Source of the DNA: Francisella sp. SYW-9
GTDB taxonomy: Bacteria; Pseudomonadota; Gammaproteobacteria; Francisellales; Francisellaceae
DNA length: 64,000 nucleotides
Assembly (NCBI RefSeq): GCF_008711465.1
Contig: NZ_VXKQ01000007.1
Location: forward strand, 124,001-188,000
Direction: 5' to 3'
The notes under the pieces were generated by a model. That model was not told the origin of the DNA and did not search any database. It saw nothing but the letters and a program-made list of their open reading frames with translations. Of the stretch, positions 53,382-62,545 are shown piece after piece (the stretch's first letter is position 1; every line of letters starts with the position of its first letter). A program made the translations under genes and the position numbers.

Positions 53382-54692
53382 TTAATAGTTTCTTGGAGAC
53401 CAGCTTGGTGACTGAATTATAGTACTACCATTATTTGCAGTCTCAACACTAAAGTGATTATCTCCATCTAATGATACCATATCTAAAGAACTATAACCTT
53501 TCGAATTTGTAGAAATATATGCAATCATATTACCATATGGTGATATAGTTGGTGAACTATCAGACTTACCTTTTGTTAAAGTAGTTATATTTCCACTAGC
53601 TAAATTAAAATCTGCTATTTGAATACCACTTGATCGTGATCTTTGATACATAAACACTATATCTCTACCATTAGGAGTATAGTTAGGCTCATATCCTTGA
53701 TATATTTTACTACTTAATCTTGAAGATTGCGGATATTTAGAGTTAACTGGAGCAACATAAATATTCGGTCTACCGTTACCTCTATCTGATGTAAATACAA
53801 TACTTCTACCATTCGGTGAGAATTTTGGTGCAGTATTTATACCATTTATAGTTAGTCTCTTAAGAGCTTTTGTCGCCAAATTCATAATATAGATATTTGT
53901 CTGATCAGAATAGCCTTTAGATAAAGCTAAAGCGATACTCTTATCATCCGGAGAGAATGATGGTGAGCTGTTGATACCTTTAAAGTTAGGTAAACGAGTA
54001 ACTTTTCCGGTAGCTATTTGCAAGTCATAAACTCCCATACTACCACCACTATAGCTTGAGTAAACAATATCCTTGCCATCTGTGGACCATGATGGTGTTG
54101 CAATAGGATTATCAGTTTGTCTAAGTACAGTATGCTTATTAAAACCATCATAATCAGATATAACAAGTTCATAAACTCTGCCATATCTAGCATATGGATT
54201 ACTTACCTTAACATACGCAAGTTTTGTTAAGAAAAAGCCTTGCTCTCCAGTAAGTTTTTTATAAACATAGTTTGAAATCTTATGTGCTAAAGTCCTCATA
54301 AGAGAAACATTAATATTTTTATATATAACTGACTGAATATAGCTTGTATCATTTCTCTTAAGGATCTGAACCTCTATAGTATAGTTATTATATGAATTTT
54401 TAGTATATTTAGTTAAAACAACATAGTCACCTTTGACTTTTTTCCAAGGAATATCATGCTTTTGCTTTATCTCATATTTTATAGTGTCTGAACCTTGTAA
54501 TTTAGCATTGTGATTAAGATCTGCAATGATTACGGAGTTCACATCTTGAGGAAACTGGTCCACGACATCATTACTCATTACCGAAACTAAAGGCTTTTGT
54601 ATGACACCTGTTGTTACTTCTGCAACTAAGTCTGCGTATATATTAGATACTACAAAAATTAATACTGAAAAGCTCAAAATGATTTTTTTCAT
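53382..54692 (-). CDS. tolB: Tol-Pal system protein TolB
   Basis: Periplasmic protein of 436 residues with a cleavable signal peptide ([20 protein letters not shown]). The N-terminal domain covers about residues 25-165. The rest is a beta-propeller with repeated [45 protein letters not shown] and [14 protein letters not shown]-type blades. TolB binds Pal and links to TolA. It is 12 bases after tolA. Confidence 0.96.
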   Translation of the reverse strand: MKKIILSFSVLIFVVSNIYADLVAEVTTGVIQKPLVSVMSNDVVDQFPQDVNSVIIADLNHNAKLQGSDTIKYEIKQKHDIPWKKVKGDYVVLTKYTKNSYNNYTIEVQILKRNDTSYIQSVIYKNINVSLMRTLAHKISNYVYKKLTGEQGFFLTKLAYVKVSNPYARYGRVYELVISDYDGFNKHTVLRQTDNPIATPSWSTDGKDIVYSSYSGGSMGVYDLQIATGKVTRLPNFKGINSSPSFSPDDKSIALALSKGYSDQTNIYIMNLATKALKRLTINGINTAPKFSPNGRSIVFTSDRGNGRPNIYVAPVNSKYPQSSRLSSKIYQGYEPNYTPNGRDIVFMYQRSRSSGIQIADFNLASGNITTLTKGKSDSSPTISPYGNMIAYISTNSKGYSSLDMVSLDGDNHFSVETANNGSTIIQSPSWSPRNY

Positions 54693-54704
54693 TATTATTC
54701 CTTA

Positions 54705-55646
54705 TCAAGTTTGTTTAAATATAAAACTTATATTTTCTGTTTGTATAGTTTTTCGCGCCGCACTATTTGAAATCTGCGGAGGCGTTGTATTCTTAATCGC
54801 ATTAATTAAAGACTGATCACATCTATAGCTACCAGAAGTACCAGTTAGTTTAATAAATTTACCATCTCTAATAATCGCTCTTGGTAAGTTATAGATTCCA
54901 CGACATGGATCTTTAATCCAATTGTCACCAACTCTAGTTTGGTACTCTGCTATATAGCTAGAAATTGCCCTTTGAGCTTGATTTTGCTCAGCCTCTCTTT
55001 TAGCTGCGGCTATTGCTTCAGCTCTTGCTTTTGCTAATCTGTCTTGACGAGCTTTACGCTCAGCTTCTAGCTTAGCTTGTTTTTGTTGTTCTAATTTACG
55101 TTGCTTCTCTTGCTCTTTTCGTTTAGCTTCTTCTTCAGCCTTTTTCTTAGCATTTTCTTTAGCTTTACGCACTGCTTCTAATTTAGCTTGTTTTTGTTGT
55201 TCTCGTTTACGCTGTTTTTCTTGCTCTTTTCGCTTAGCCTCTAAAGCAGCTTTCTTTTTCGCTTCAATTCGTGCTCTACGCTCTGCTTCTGCTTTTTGCT
55301 TCATCAATAACTTATGTTTTTGCAAAGCCTCTTGCTTGGCTTGCTTTACATCTTGTCTAGCTTGACGTATCTCTTGCTGATGATTCTCATAATTAGATAT
55401 TTGCTTATTTAGTTCACTGCTACTTATTGATGTTGCTTGAATTACTTGCATTTGCTTTGGAGTATTTGCAACCTCAGCCTTTAAAGATGCAGAGGTGGAA
55501 TCAAATTTTAAAATACTTATATAAGATAAAATATAAAGGATTACAACTATAGCAACATGTACAAGTATCGCTTTAACCACAAAAGGGTTATGCTCAACTT
55601 GTTTTTTAAAAGATTGTAATAATTTCTGGTAATTAAGATTTGCCAT
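54705..55646 (-). CDS. tolA: Tol-Pal system protein TolA
   Basis: Protein of 313 residues with one N-terminal membrane anchor (about residues 22-45), a long Lys/Ala/Glu/Gln-rich helix of about 150 residues (domain II) with internal near-repeats around KRKEQEKQRKREQQKQAKLEA, and a C-terminal domain III that begins near ISSYIAEYQTRVGDNW. It spans the periplasm and transmits the force from TolQR. The start overlaps tolR by 14 bases. Domain II is shorter than in E. coli. Confidence 0.93.
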   Translation of the reverse strand: MANLNYQKLLQSFKKQVEHNPFVVKAILVHVAIVVILYILSYISILKFDSTSASLKAEVANTPKQMQVIQATSISSSELNKQISNYENHQQEIRQARQDVKQAKQEALQKHKLLMKQKAEAERRARIEAKKKAALEAKRKEQEKQRKREQQKQAKLEAVRKAKENAKKKAEEEAKRKEQEKQRKLEQQKQAKLEAERKARQDRLAKARAEAIAAAKREAEQNQAQRAISSYIAEYQTRVGDNWIKDPCRGIYNLPRAIIRDGKFIKLTGTSGSYRCDQSLINAIKNTTPPQISNSAARKTIQTENISFIFKQT

Positions 55647-56073
55647 CTTCTGTGACTAACCCCACTTTATCAACGCCTGCTCTTTGGATAAGAGCCATTG
55701 CTTTTACTACCTCTCCATAACTAGCACTACTATCACCCCTAACATATACTGGCTTACCAGGATTCTGTTGTGATAATTTAATTACAGCATTTGCAAGACT
55801 TGTAGGACTTAGCGGCGCCTTTGGATCACTAACCCCTTGGTTAACAAAATACTCACCTTGCTTATTTACAGTAACAACTATTGGCTTACTATCATTAGAT
55901 GGAATTTTTTCTGACTTAGCTTTTGGTAAATCAACTTTTACACCTTGAGTTAAAATAGGTGTAGTAATCATAAAAATAACCAATAGCACCAGCATAACAT
56001 CAATGTAGGGAACTACATTGATTTGCACCATTGGTCTCTTTTTCCTGTAAAATTTTTTATTTCTTTTTCTCAT
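55633..56073 (-). CDS. tolR: Tol-Pal system protein TolR
   Basis: ExbD/TolR protein of 146 residues: one membrane helix with the proton-path Asp in VPYIDVMLVLLVIFMIT, and a periplasmic domain ending in VMALIQRAGVDKVGLVTE. It forms the energy-harvesting complex with TolQ. It starts 15 bases after tolQ and its 3' end overlaps tolA. Confidence 0.95.
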   Translation of the reverse strand: MRKRNKKFYRKKRPMVQINVVPYIDVMLVLLVIFMITTPILTQGVKVDLPKAKSEKIPSNDSKPIVVTVNKQGEYFVNQGVSDPKAPLSPTSLANAVIKLSQQNPGKPVYVRGDSSASYGEVVKAMALIQRAGVDKVGLVTEDGKS

Positions 56074-56088
56074 ATCTAAAAGCCTTTA

Positions 56089-56796
56089 TTAGCTTTCTTG
56101 ATTTTGATGATGTACTTGATCCCTATGTGCTTCTTTTAAAAGCAAGATACATAAATCATCTTGAAATGATTCATAACCAGATAATACATCGTCTACCTGA
56201 TTTGACAATCTACTATGTCCAATAACTGCTGGAATAGCAACAAATAACCCAAGAGCCGTTGCAATAAGAGCCTCTGCAATATGAGGTGCAACAACAGATA
56301 TTGTAGCTTGCTCAACACCACCAAGAGTATTAAATGAAGACATAATTCCCCAAACAGTACCTACTAGACCAATATATGGAGCAACTGCACCAATTGTACC
56401 TAATGCCGGAAGCTTTCTATCTAATTCTTTAGCTTCTTGAGCAATTGCTATACTTACAGTTCTTTCCATACCTTCAAGTATAGTATCACCTTTTAAAATA
56501 CCAGTTTCTTTAAGATTATTAAATTCTCGTAATGCCGAACAAAATATTATTGATTTACCAAAGATATTTTCTTTATGCTGTAAGTAATAATCATAAAGCT
56601 TTTGTATATGATGACCTGCCCAAAATAACTTATCAAACTGTGCTTGTTCATGACAGTATTTTTTTACACGATTATTCACCTCAAGCATTATAGCCCAAGA
56701 GTAAACTGACATAGCAATCAAAGCTATCATTATAAGCTGGACAATAAAGTTTGCATGCCATATCAACTGAACTAGAGAAAGAGAGTTATCTTGCAT
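56089..56796 (-). CDS. tolQ: Tol-Pal system protein TolQ
   Basis: MotA/TolQ/ExbB-family inner-membrane protein of 235 residues with three helices. The C-terminal part has the conserved LGTIGAVAPYIGLVGTVWGIM and EALIATALGLFVAIPAVIGH elements of the proton channel. AGGA lies six bases before the ATG and a promoter with perfect -10 lies at 56850-56878. It is the first gene of tolQ-tolR-tolA-tolB-lipoprotein-pal. YbgC, which often precedes tolQ, is not present here. Confidence 0.96.
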   Translation of the reverse strand: MQDNSLSLVQLIWHANFIVQLIMIALIAMSVYSWAIMLEVNNRVKKYCHEQAQFDKLFWAGHHIQKLYDYYLQHKENIFGKSIIFCSALREFNNLKETGILKGDTILEGMERTVSIAIAQEAKELDRKLPALGTIGAVAPYIGLVGTVWGIMSSFNTLGGVEQATISVVAPHIAEALIATALGLFVAIPAVIGHSRLSNQVDDVLSGYESFQDDLCILLLKEAHRDQVHHQNQES

Positions 56797-56849
56797 AATT
56801 AATCCTAAAAATTTATGTTTCTATACTTTTTCACATATCTGTTCGCAAC

Positions 56850-56878
56850 ATTATACGTAAAGATTTTAAAATTATAAA
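56850..56878 (-). promoter_or_regulatory. Promoter of the tol operon
   Basis: On the minus strand TTTATA (56873-56878), 17 bases, TATAAT (56850-56855), about 54 bases before the tolQ start codon. Confidence 0.5.
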
Positions 56879-56916
56879 CAGTTAAGTTTAGTTAAATTAT
56901 ACATAAATCTGATATT

Positions 56917-56952
56917 ATTATTAATAATATATAATTTAATTATTAATAATAT
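56917..56952. promoter_or_regulatory. Two palindromes ATTATTAATAAT spaced 22 bp around a -10 element
   Basis: The 14-base sequence ATTATTAATAATAT occurs at 56917-56930 and again at 56939-56952, each containing a perfect palindrome. TATAAT at 56930-56935 lies between them, and the small lipoprotein ATG is at 56960. The 22-bp period would place both copies on one face of the helix. Confidence 0.45.
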
Positions 56953-56959
56953 TTCAAGC

Positions 56960-57157
56960 ATGAGAAAGATAAAATTTTTATCATTAAGTATTACTAGTTT
57001 AGCATTAATGTCATGCTCAACCTCGGCAGATGATCAATTTAAGTATGTAACTCCACCACCTACACAACAAAATATCGACTCAAACGATTCTTCAGTAACA
57101 CCAAATAAGAAAGAATCAACAAATAATGGGAATGAAACTTTTAATAAACAAATTTAA
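56960..57157 (+). CDS. Small lipoprotein of unknown function
   Basis: Protein of 65 residues with a signal peptide and lipobox LMSC (Cys about residue 19). The mature 47 residues are polar, Asn/Ser/Thr-rich and probably unfolded. No family recognised. It stands alone, divergent from tolQ, behind an unusual promoter with two repeated palindromes. Short length makes the call less certain, but the lipobox is clear. Confidence 0.6.
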   Translation: MRKIKFLSLSITSLALMSCSTSADDQFKYVTPPPTQQNIDSNDSSVTPNKKESTNNGNETFNKQI

Positions 57158-57201
57158 TTAAAGAATCAGAAGGATAGTCTTAGCTTGCTTAAAAAGTAAA
57201 G

Positions 57202-58029
57202 TTAAGAATCAGCATCAACTATTTTTTTGCCATCGACGCTCGATTTAGCATTTAAGTCACTATTCTTCATTTTTTGCTTATATTTATAATGAGAAATTGG
57301 ACCAGACAAAGCATACCCGATCATTATTAAATAAAGTAACTTTTCAGGCATTGTAAATAGCATTAAAATAATCAATATAAAGCAAATAACATAAATTTTG
57401 CTAATATTCCCATGACCATCACTATCTTTAAAACTTCTGAATTTAATATCACTAACCATCATAAACGCCAAATATAAAGCTGTAAATGCAGTAAGACCTA
57501 CAACCACAATACTTGAAAATGTTGAGTCTCCTACTAAAAATCTTTGACCCATCCAAATAAGTCCAGAAATTGTAACAGCGCCTGCTGGACATGGCATACC
57601 ATAGAAATATAACTTACGCTCAAGGATATCATCTTCACTAAGATCTTTTGGCGCTGGTTGAGTATCAAATTTAGCTAATCTTAAAGCTACTGCTAATAAA
57701 TATAGAAAACAAATTGCTGCACCTAAAGAGCCTAAATTATGCAATGTCCAAAAATACATAACTAAAGCCGGAGTCGCTCCAAAAGAAACAACATCTGCTA
57801 AGCTATCTAAAGCTGCACCAAACTCTGTTTGTGTATGAGTATATCTAGCTACTCTACCATCAAAAGCATCTGCAAAACCAGATAACAACATATATACAGC
57901 GCATGAAATAAAACTCTCTTGAAATGCGGATATAATGGCTAAAAAAGCAAATAATAAACTAGCACTAGTAAATAAACTAGGAAGTATATATTTAGATTTT
58001 TTCATATCTATATTTTCTAACAACCACAT
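57202..58029 (-). CDS. pssA: CDP-diacylglycerol-serine O-phosphatidyltransferase
   Basis: Membrane enzyme of 275 residues, CDP-alcohol phosphotransferase family, making phosphatidylserine, precursor of phosphatidylethanolamine. The active-site motif appears as FADAFDGRVARYTHTQTEFG followed by AALDSLADVVSFG, i.e. DG-x2-AR-x8-G-x3-D-x3-D. The ATG at 58029 is supported by AAAGG six bases upstream. About eight hydrophobic segments. It follows aroH after ten bases. Confidence 0.9.
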   Translation of the reverse strand: MWLLENIDMKKSKYILPSLFTSASLLFAFLAIISAFQESFISCAVYMLLSGFADAFDGRVARYTHTQTEFGAALDSLADVVSFGATPALVMYFWTLHNLGSLGAAICFLYLLAVALRLAKFDTQPAPKDLSEDDILERKLYFYGMPCPAGAVTISGLIWMGQRFLVGDSTFSSIVVVGLTAFTALYLAFMMVSDIKFRSFKDSDGHGNISKIYVICFILIILMLFTMPEKLLYLIMIGYALSGPISHYKYKQKMKNSDLNAKSSVDGKKIVDADS

Positions 58030-58039
58030 AGTATACCTT

Positions 58040-58399
58040 TTATTTTATTAAATCAGGCCTTAGTTTTTTTGCCTCATGCAAGTAAACGTGCCTGATATCA
58101 TCCTGACTCTTTTCTGTATTATATGTCAACATAACTCGAATACAAAGCTCTAAAGCATCATCACACATCATTTGCTGACAATCTATTAAGGGAACACTAG
58201 TTAGACCCACCTCTCTTGCGGCAACCGCAGGAAAGGTTGAAGTTATATCAGATGTTGCAGTAAATATTATATTTACAATATCTTTAGTCTCAACAGCATT
58301 CTTCGTCAAAATATAGTATAAAAGCTCTTTTGTGGCTTCGATGACGTTTTCTTTGGTATCCTTTATTATTGTTGTTGCGCCTCTTATAGACCTTTGCAT
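58040..58399 (-). CDS. aroH: Chorismate mutase, AroH class
   Basis: Monofunctional chorismate mutase of 119 residues, the Bacillus AroH type (trimeric pseudo-alpha/beta barrel). Key matches are SIRGATTI, FTATSDITSTFPAVAAREVG, LIDCQQMMCDDALELCIRVM with the catalytic Arg, and the C-terminal YLHEAKKLRPDL. It makes prephenate for Phe/Tyr. This class is not common in Gammaproteobacteria, where AroQ domains dominate. It lies three bases after ispH. Confidence 0.92.
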   Translation of the reverse strand: MQRSIRGATTIIKDTKENVIEATKELLYYILTKNAVETKDIVNIIFTATSDITSTFPAVAAREVGLTSVPLIDCQQMMCDDALELCIRVMLTYNTEKSQDDIRHVYLHEAKKLRPDLIK

Positions 58400-58402
58400 A
58401 AG

Positions 58403-59365
58403 TTATTTCACCTTAATTTTAATCGCTTTTTGTTTTAAAAGCCTTGGTAATGGAAAATGAATTTCTTCTTTAATCCCCTCGAATTCCTCAACTACAACAT
58501 TATTATTGCAAACCTCGGATATCTTAGTGATTATATCCTGAACCAAATATTCAGGAGCTGAAGCTCCTGCACTTACACCACACACCTGCTTATTTTCAAA
58601 CCAAGATTCTTCAATATCCAAAGGATTATCAACTAGATAAGAATCCATTCCTACCAAAGTTGCAAGCTCTTTAAGCCTATTTGAATTAGAGCTATTTTTA
58701 GAACCTACTACAACTAATACATCTATCTCTTTAAGCATAGATTTTATTGCAGTTTGACGATTTTGTGTTGCATAACAAATATCTTCTTTTTTAGGTCCTT
58801 TTATACTAGGGTATCTGTCTTTCAAAGCTTGTATTATACTCTGTGTTTCATCAACAGAAAGTGTTGTCTGTGTTGCATAGTAAAGATTATCTGGATCATT
58901 AATTTTTAGTTTAGCGACATCTGCTTCATTTTCAACTAAATATATAGCACCTTTTTTACTACGATATTGACCCATTGTTCCTTGAACTTCAGGATGCCCC
59001 TTATGCCCCACAAGAACACACTCTGCATCATTATTACTAGCTAATCTAACACCTCGATGAACTTTTGTAACCAAAGGACATGTTGCATCATAAAGAACAA
59101 GATTTTTTTTTGCAGCAGCTTCCTCAACTTTTAAAGAGACTCCATGAGCACTAAACACACACACAGAATCATCTGGAACTTCATCAACATCTTTGACAAA
59201 GATAACCCCTTTCTTTTTAAGTGAATCTACAACTACTTTATTATGTACAACTTCATGGCGCACATATACAGGAGATTTTTCAACTTCTAAAACTTTTTCA
59301 ACTGTTTCAACAGCTCTACTAACACCAGCGCAAAAGCCACGTGGATTAGCTAGTAATATTTTCAT
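58403..59365 (-). CDS. ispH: 4-hydroxy-3-methylbut-2-enyl diphosphate reductase
   Basis: Iron-sulfur enzyme of 320 residues (LytB), last step of the MEP isoprenoid pathway. The three cluster cysteines lie in NPRGFCAGVSRA, YDATCPLVTKVH and near CGVSAGASAPE. EDICYATQNRQTAI and VVVGSKNSSNSNRL are also conserved. It overlaps fkpB by 20 bases, the order also found in E. coli. Confidence 0.97.
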   Translation of the reverse strand: MKILLANPRGFCAGVSRAVETVEKVLEVEKSPVYVRHEVVHNKVVVDSLKKKGVIFVKDVDEVPDDSVCVFSAHGVSLKVEEAAAKKNLVLYDATCPLVTKVHRGVRLASNNDAECVLVGHKGHPEVQGTMGQYRSKKGAIYLVENEADVAKLKINDPDNLYYATQTTLSVDETQSIIQALKDRYPSIKGPKKEDICYATQNRQTAIKSMLKEIDVLVVVGSKNSSNSNRLKELATLVGMDSYLVDNPLDIEESWFENKQVCGVSAGASAPEYLVQDIITKISEVCNNNVVVEEFEGIKEEIHFPLPRLLKQKAIKIKVK

Positions 59366-59810
59366 CTAACTTGCCCTCTTCATCAGCGATATCTAATATC
59401 TTAGCTTCAAAAACTATTATTTGACCTGATAGTGGATGATTAAAATCAACAGTAACATCATCCTTAGCTATCTCTGTGACTAGCCCAGGAAGCTTAGAAC
59501 CATCTTTTTGACTAAAAGATACGATCAGACCTTCTTCAAGCTCCATATCTTTAGGAAATCTATATTTTGGAACAGAATAAATACTTGCAGGATGTTTCTC
59601 ACCAAAAGCCTCTTCTGGCATTAAAACAACTCTTTTACTGTCACCAACAACAGCCCCTACAAGCTCATTTTCAACCTTATCTGTAAAACAACCTTGACCC
59701 ATCTGAAATATAAAAGGTCTATTGTAATTCTCAGTATCCTCAGCAATTGAGCCATCTTTAAGTCTAAACTTAAAATGCATTTTCACAAAACTATCTGGTG
59801 CAACTTTCAT
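59346..59810 (-). CDS. fkpB: FKBP-type peptidyl-prolyl isomerase, SlpA-like
   Basis: Protein of 154 residues, FKBP fold with an inserted IF domain. Matches: VKMHFKFRLKDGSIAEDT, FIFQMGQGCF, VGAVVGDSKRVVLMPEEAFGEK, and DFNHPLSGQIIVFEAKILDI, typical of SlpA/FkpB. It acts as a cytoplasmic folding helper. It is the first gene of fkpB-ispH-aroH-pssA. Length is normal. Confidence 0.92.
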   Translation of the reverse strand: MKVAPDSFVKMHFKFRLKDGSIAEDTENYNRPFIFQMGQGCFTDKVENELVGAVVGDSKRVVLMPEEAFGEKHPASIYSVPKYRFPKDMELEEGLIVSFSQKDGSKLPGLVTEIAKDDVTVDFNHPLSGQIIVFEAKILDIADEEGKLDENITS

Positions 59811-59917
59811 ACTATTTCTATTGTTAACATTTTGCTTTTCAAGATACCATATTTAAGATTTTTATTCATCTAATCTTTATACAAAACACTTTTTGATGAG
59901 GGTACAAAAGTCACAAA

Positions 59918-59953
59918 TATTCTACACAAACATTATTAAATTATAGTAGAATA
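59918..59953. promoter_or_regulatory. 8-bp inverted repeat in the promoter of the OmpA-domain lipoprotein gene
   Basis: TATTCTAC (59918-59925) and GTAGAATA (59946-59953), 20 bases apart, perfect arms, ending 35 bases before the ATG at 59988. The spacing covers a -35/-10 distance, as expected if a regulator binds both ends of the promoter. Confidence 0.45.
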
Positions 59954-59987
59954 ACTTTCATAGAGAATCTCTTTAGATACATAAAAT

Positions 59988-61253
59988 ATGAAGAAGCTAT
60001 TATATATTATTCTTTTTGTAGCATTTGCAACTTTTATCACTGGCTGCGACACCATGGGTACAAAAGACAATAAACCCCTATCTTTCCCAACACTAAAATA
60101 CTGTAGCCCTGAAATGCTAAAAAGTGATAAATCGTTCATATGTATACAACGTCAACAAGGTGCTGATTTAATAGAGACTAATATTAAGTTTGAAAGTGAT
60201 AGCTTCACCTTAAATGATCAAGCAAAAGCTGTGTTAAATAAGCTATACGCTTATCTGAAACTTACTGGTACTACTAGGTTCACAATTAAAGGCTATGCAG
60301 GAAAGATTGATTCTGACCTTATTACTGACAAAAACCTACTAACTGAAAGTAATATCCGCCTATCAAAAAATAGAGCTGTAAGTGTTAGGGAGTATTTAGT
60401 TAAAAAAGGCCTAGGAACAGATGATGGCATTGAACCTAGCGATGGCATCAAGATCGAGGCATTAGGATATCAAGACCCTATAGCCCCTAATGACTCTAGC
60501 GCTAATAGAGCAATTAACCAAAGGGTAGAAATATCTATTGAGAGTAAGTTAGTTGAACAAATTGATAATATCGAGCATAACTTAAAGCATTTACGCACAG
60601 CAGATTACACTAAATTTTTCTCAAATGTATATCTTCTCAATGGAGACCAACTAAAAGACACTGCTGAAATATATGATTCTCGCCAAAAAAGACCTGTTTT
60701 AGGGCCTAATTTCACAATATTTGCCAATAAACAATACACTGCAAAAGATGATAATAGCAACTTTATTATCGTATCAAAACCAAAGCCTATATCTAGCTTT
60801 AATGATGACCAAAAAGTTTATAGATTAGGTACTGCAATGTATAAGTTCACTTTTAAAGGAGTCACTGCCTTACTAACTAAAAATCTGAGTCGTGAAGCTA
60901 GTGTTGGAGATTATGTAATTCCTAATGATATTGTTTCTGAGAAGCTTCCTGAAGAAACCTTCAAAGTTAACGATAAAATTATTGCCAATGTAATGGAAGA
61001 TGTTATAAATACAAATACATTCTCATCATCTTATAACAGCATTGTTTTAAATAAAGGCTCTTCTGATGGATTGAAACTTGGAACAGAAATGATATTGTAT
61101 GAACCAGCCACTAGGACTGATGGTTTCCCTGTACCTCCTAGGTATATTGGCTATGGATTTATTTATAGACAATCTCAACATTACTCTATTATGCTAGTAG
61201 TAAACTCTTTACAAGAGATAACTGGCGATGCAATGGCAACAACGACTTTATAA
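59988..61253 (+). CDS. OmpA-domain lipoprotein
   Basis: Protein of 421 residues with a signal peptide and lipobox ITGC (Cys about residue 20). Residues about 60-185 form an OmpA-like peptidoglycan-binding domain: IKFESDSFTLNDQAKAVLNKL, RLSKNRAVSVREYLVKKG and ANRAINQRVEISI. The C-terminal 220 residues are of unknown fold. A protein of this type in F. tularensis has been linked to limiting host inflammation, but assignment to it is from memory and context. Its stop overlaps the dprA ATG (TAATG). Confidence 0.82.
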   Translation: MKKLLYIILFVAFATFITGCDTMGTKDNKPLSFPTLKYCSPEMLKSDKSFICIQRQQGADLIETNIKFESDSFTLNDQAKAVLNKLYAYLKLTGTTRFTIKGYAGKIDSDLITDKNLLTESNIRLSKNRAVSVREYLVKKGLGTDDGIEPSDGIKIEALGYQDPIAPNDSSANRAINQRVEISIESKLVEQIDNIEHNLKHLRTADYTKFFSNVYLLNGDQLKDTAEIYDSRQKRPVLGPNFTIFANKQYTAKDDNSNFIIVSKPKPISSFNDDQKVYRLGTAMYKFTFKGVTALLTKNLSREASVGDYVIPNDIVSEKLPEETFKVNDKIIANVMEDVINTNTFSSSYNSIVLNKGSSDGLKLGTEMILYEPATRTDGFPVPPRYIGYGFIYRQSQHYSIMLVVNSLQEITGDAMATTTL

Positions 61254-62356
61254 TGCAAGATAGTTCTAAAAGCCTAGTTATATTATCATATACACCATAC
61301 TTTGGGTCTAGTAGATTTCTAAAAGCTTTATCTCAAAACATTGATTTTGTAGACATAATTAATTCCCCATCCAAATATTCAAAAACTCTATCTTTACGCC
61401 AGGAAACTATAGACTTTCTAAATAACAAAAAATATAAAACATATCTAGATAAAGTTAAAAAATGGCTAATTAACCCCAAAAATCAGTTATTAACATTTCT
61501 AGATGGCAACTATCCAAAAAATTTAAAACAAATATCGAACCCTCCTATAACTTTATACTGTAGTGGAAATATAGAACTTCTAAAAGAATCTCAACTTGCT
61601 ATAGTTGGGGCAAGAAATAATACTATATATGGCAAAAATGCCACAAGTAAAATATGTAGCGAGCTAAAAGGATCAGAACTATCAATAGTAAGTGGCCTTG
61701 CTTATGGTATTGATACATTAGCCCATAAGTTTGCAATCGAAAATGATCTCAACACAATAGCAGTTGTTGGCACAGGAGTTGATATCATATACCCAAGCTC
61801 AAATAAAAACCTCTATGAAAAATTACTAAATACAGAAAACTTAATAATTTCCGAGCTACCATTAGGTACAGCTCCCTTACGTCACCATTTTCCTCAAAGA
61901 AATCGTATAATTAGCGGTTTAGCAAAAGGTGTTGTAATTGTTGAGGCAGCTAAAAAAAGTGGCTCACTGATTACTGCCCAACTTGCTTTAGAACAAAATA
62001 AAGAAGTTTTTGCTATACCTGGTAGTATTTTTAGTCAAACAAGTGAAGGGACTAATGAGTTAATCAAACAAGGCGCAAAACTAGTTTGTAATATAAATGA
62101 TATTCTCGAAGAAATTAATATACACTCTATAATTACACAAAAAGACGACTCATACTTATTAAAAAATAACGATCACAAAGACCTCAGCACTATTGAGAAA
62201 ACTATATTAGATAGTATTGATACTGAATTAACAACTCTAGACAAAATTATAACAAGATCCAACCTACCATATAACCAAGTAGTATCTACTCTACTAGAAT
62301 TAGAATTAGAGTCATTAATTGAATCAGTCGCTGGAGGGTATATAAATATTCAATAA
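61253..62356 (+). CDS. dprA: DNA processing protein DprA
   Basis: DprA/Smf of 367 residues, which loads RecA on incoming single strands in natural transformation. The Rossmann-like domain shows AIVGARNNTIYG, SGLAYGIDTLAHKFAI, VGTGVDIIYPSSNK, SELPLGTAPLRHHFPQRNRIISGL and GSLITAQLALEQNKEVFAIPGSI. A C-terminal winged helix (LSTIEKTILDSI onwards) is present. It starts at a TAATG overlap with the OmpA-domain lipoprotein gene. Relevance: type IV pilin genes are also in this window, and DNA uptake in Francisella depends on pilus parts. Confidence 0.95.
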   Translation: MQDSSKSLVILSYTPYFGSSRFLKALSQNIDFVDIINSPSKYSKTLSLRQETIDFLNNKKYKTYLDKVKKWLINPKNQLLTFLDGNYPKNLKQISNPPITLYCSGNIELLKESQLAIVGARNNTIYGKNATSKICSELKGSELSIVSGLAYGIDTLAHKFAIENDLNTIAVVGTGVDIIYPSSNKNLYEKLLNTENLIISELPLGTAPLRHHFPQRNRIISGLAKGVVIVEAAKKSGSLITAQLALEQNKEVFAIPGSIFSQTSEGTNELIKQGAKLVCNINDILEEINIHSIITQKDDSYLLKNNDHKDLSTIEKTILDSIDTELTTLDKIITRSNLPYNQVVSTLLELELESLIESVAGGYINIQ

Positions 62357-62545
62357 TAATTTTTACAAAATGTTATTTCTATGGTCTTATTATTAACCTA
62401 TAGGCACTCAAGTATCATCACACTCATAAGATGCTTTTAAAAAGAATTATTCATACCTTTTTGGTAAGCCACTCTTTCATATATTCTTTGACTAATACTT
62501 ACTTAACTGTTTTACTAACTATACTCCAAAGTAAGGATTACTACT

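Noticed and set aside
54960-55400. Tandem DNA repeat in the Lys/Gln-rich stretch of tolA
   Set aside because: The near-repeats reflect the alpha-helical domain II of TolA and are degenerate at DNA level; they are normal for this gene.
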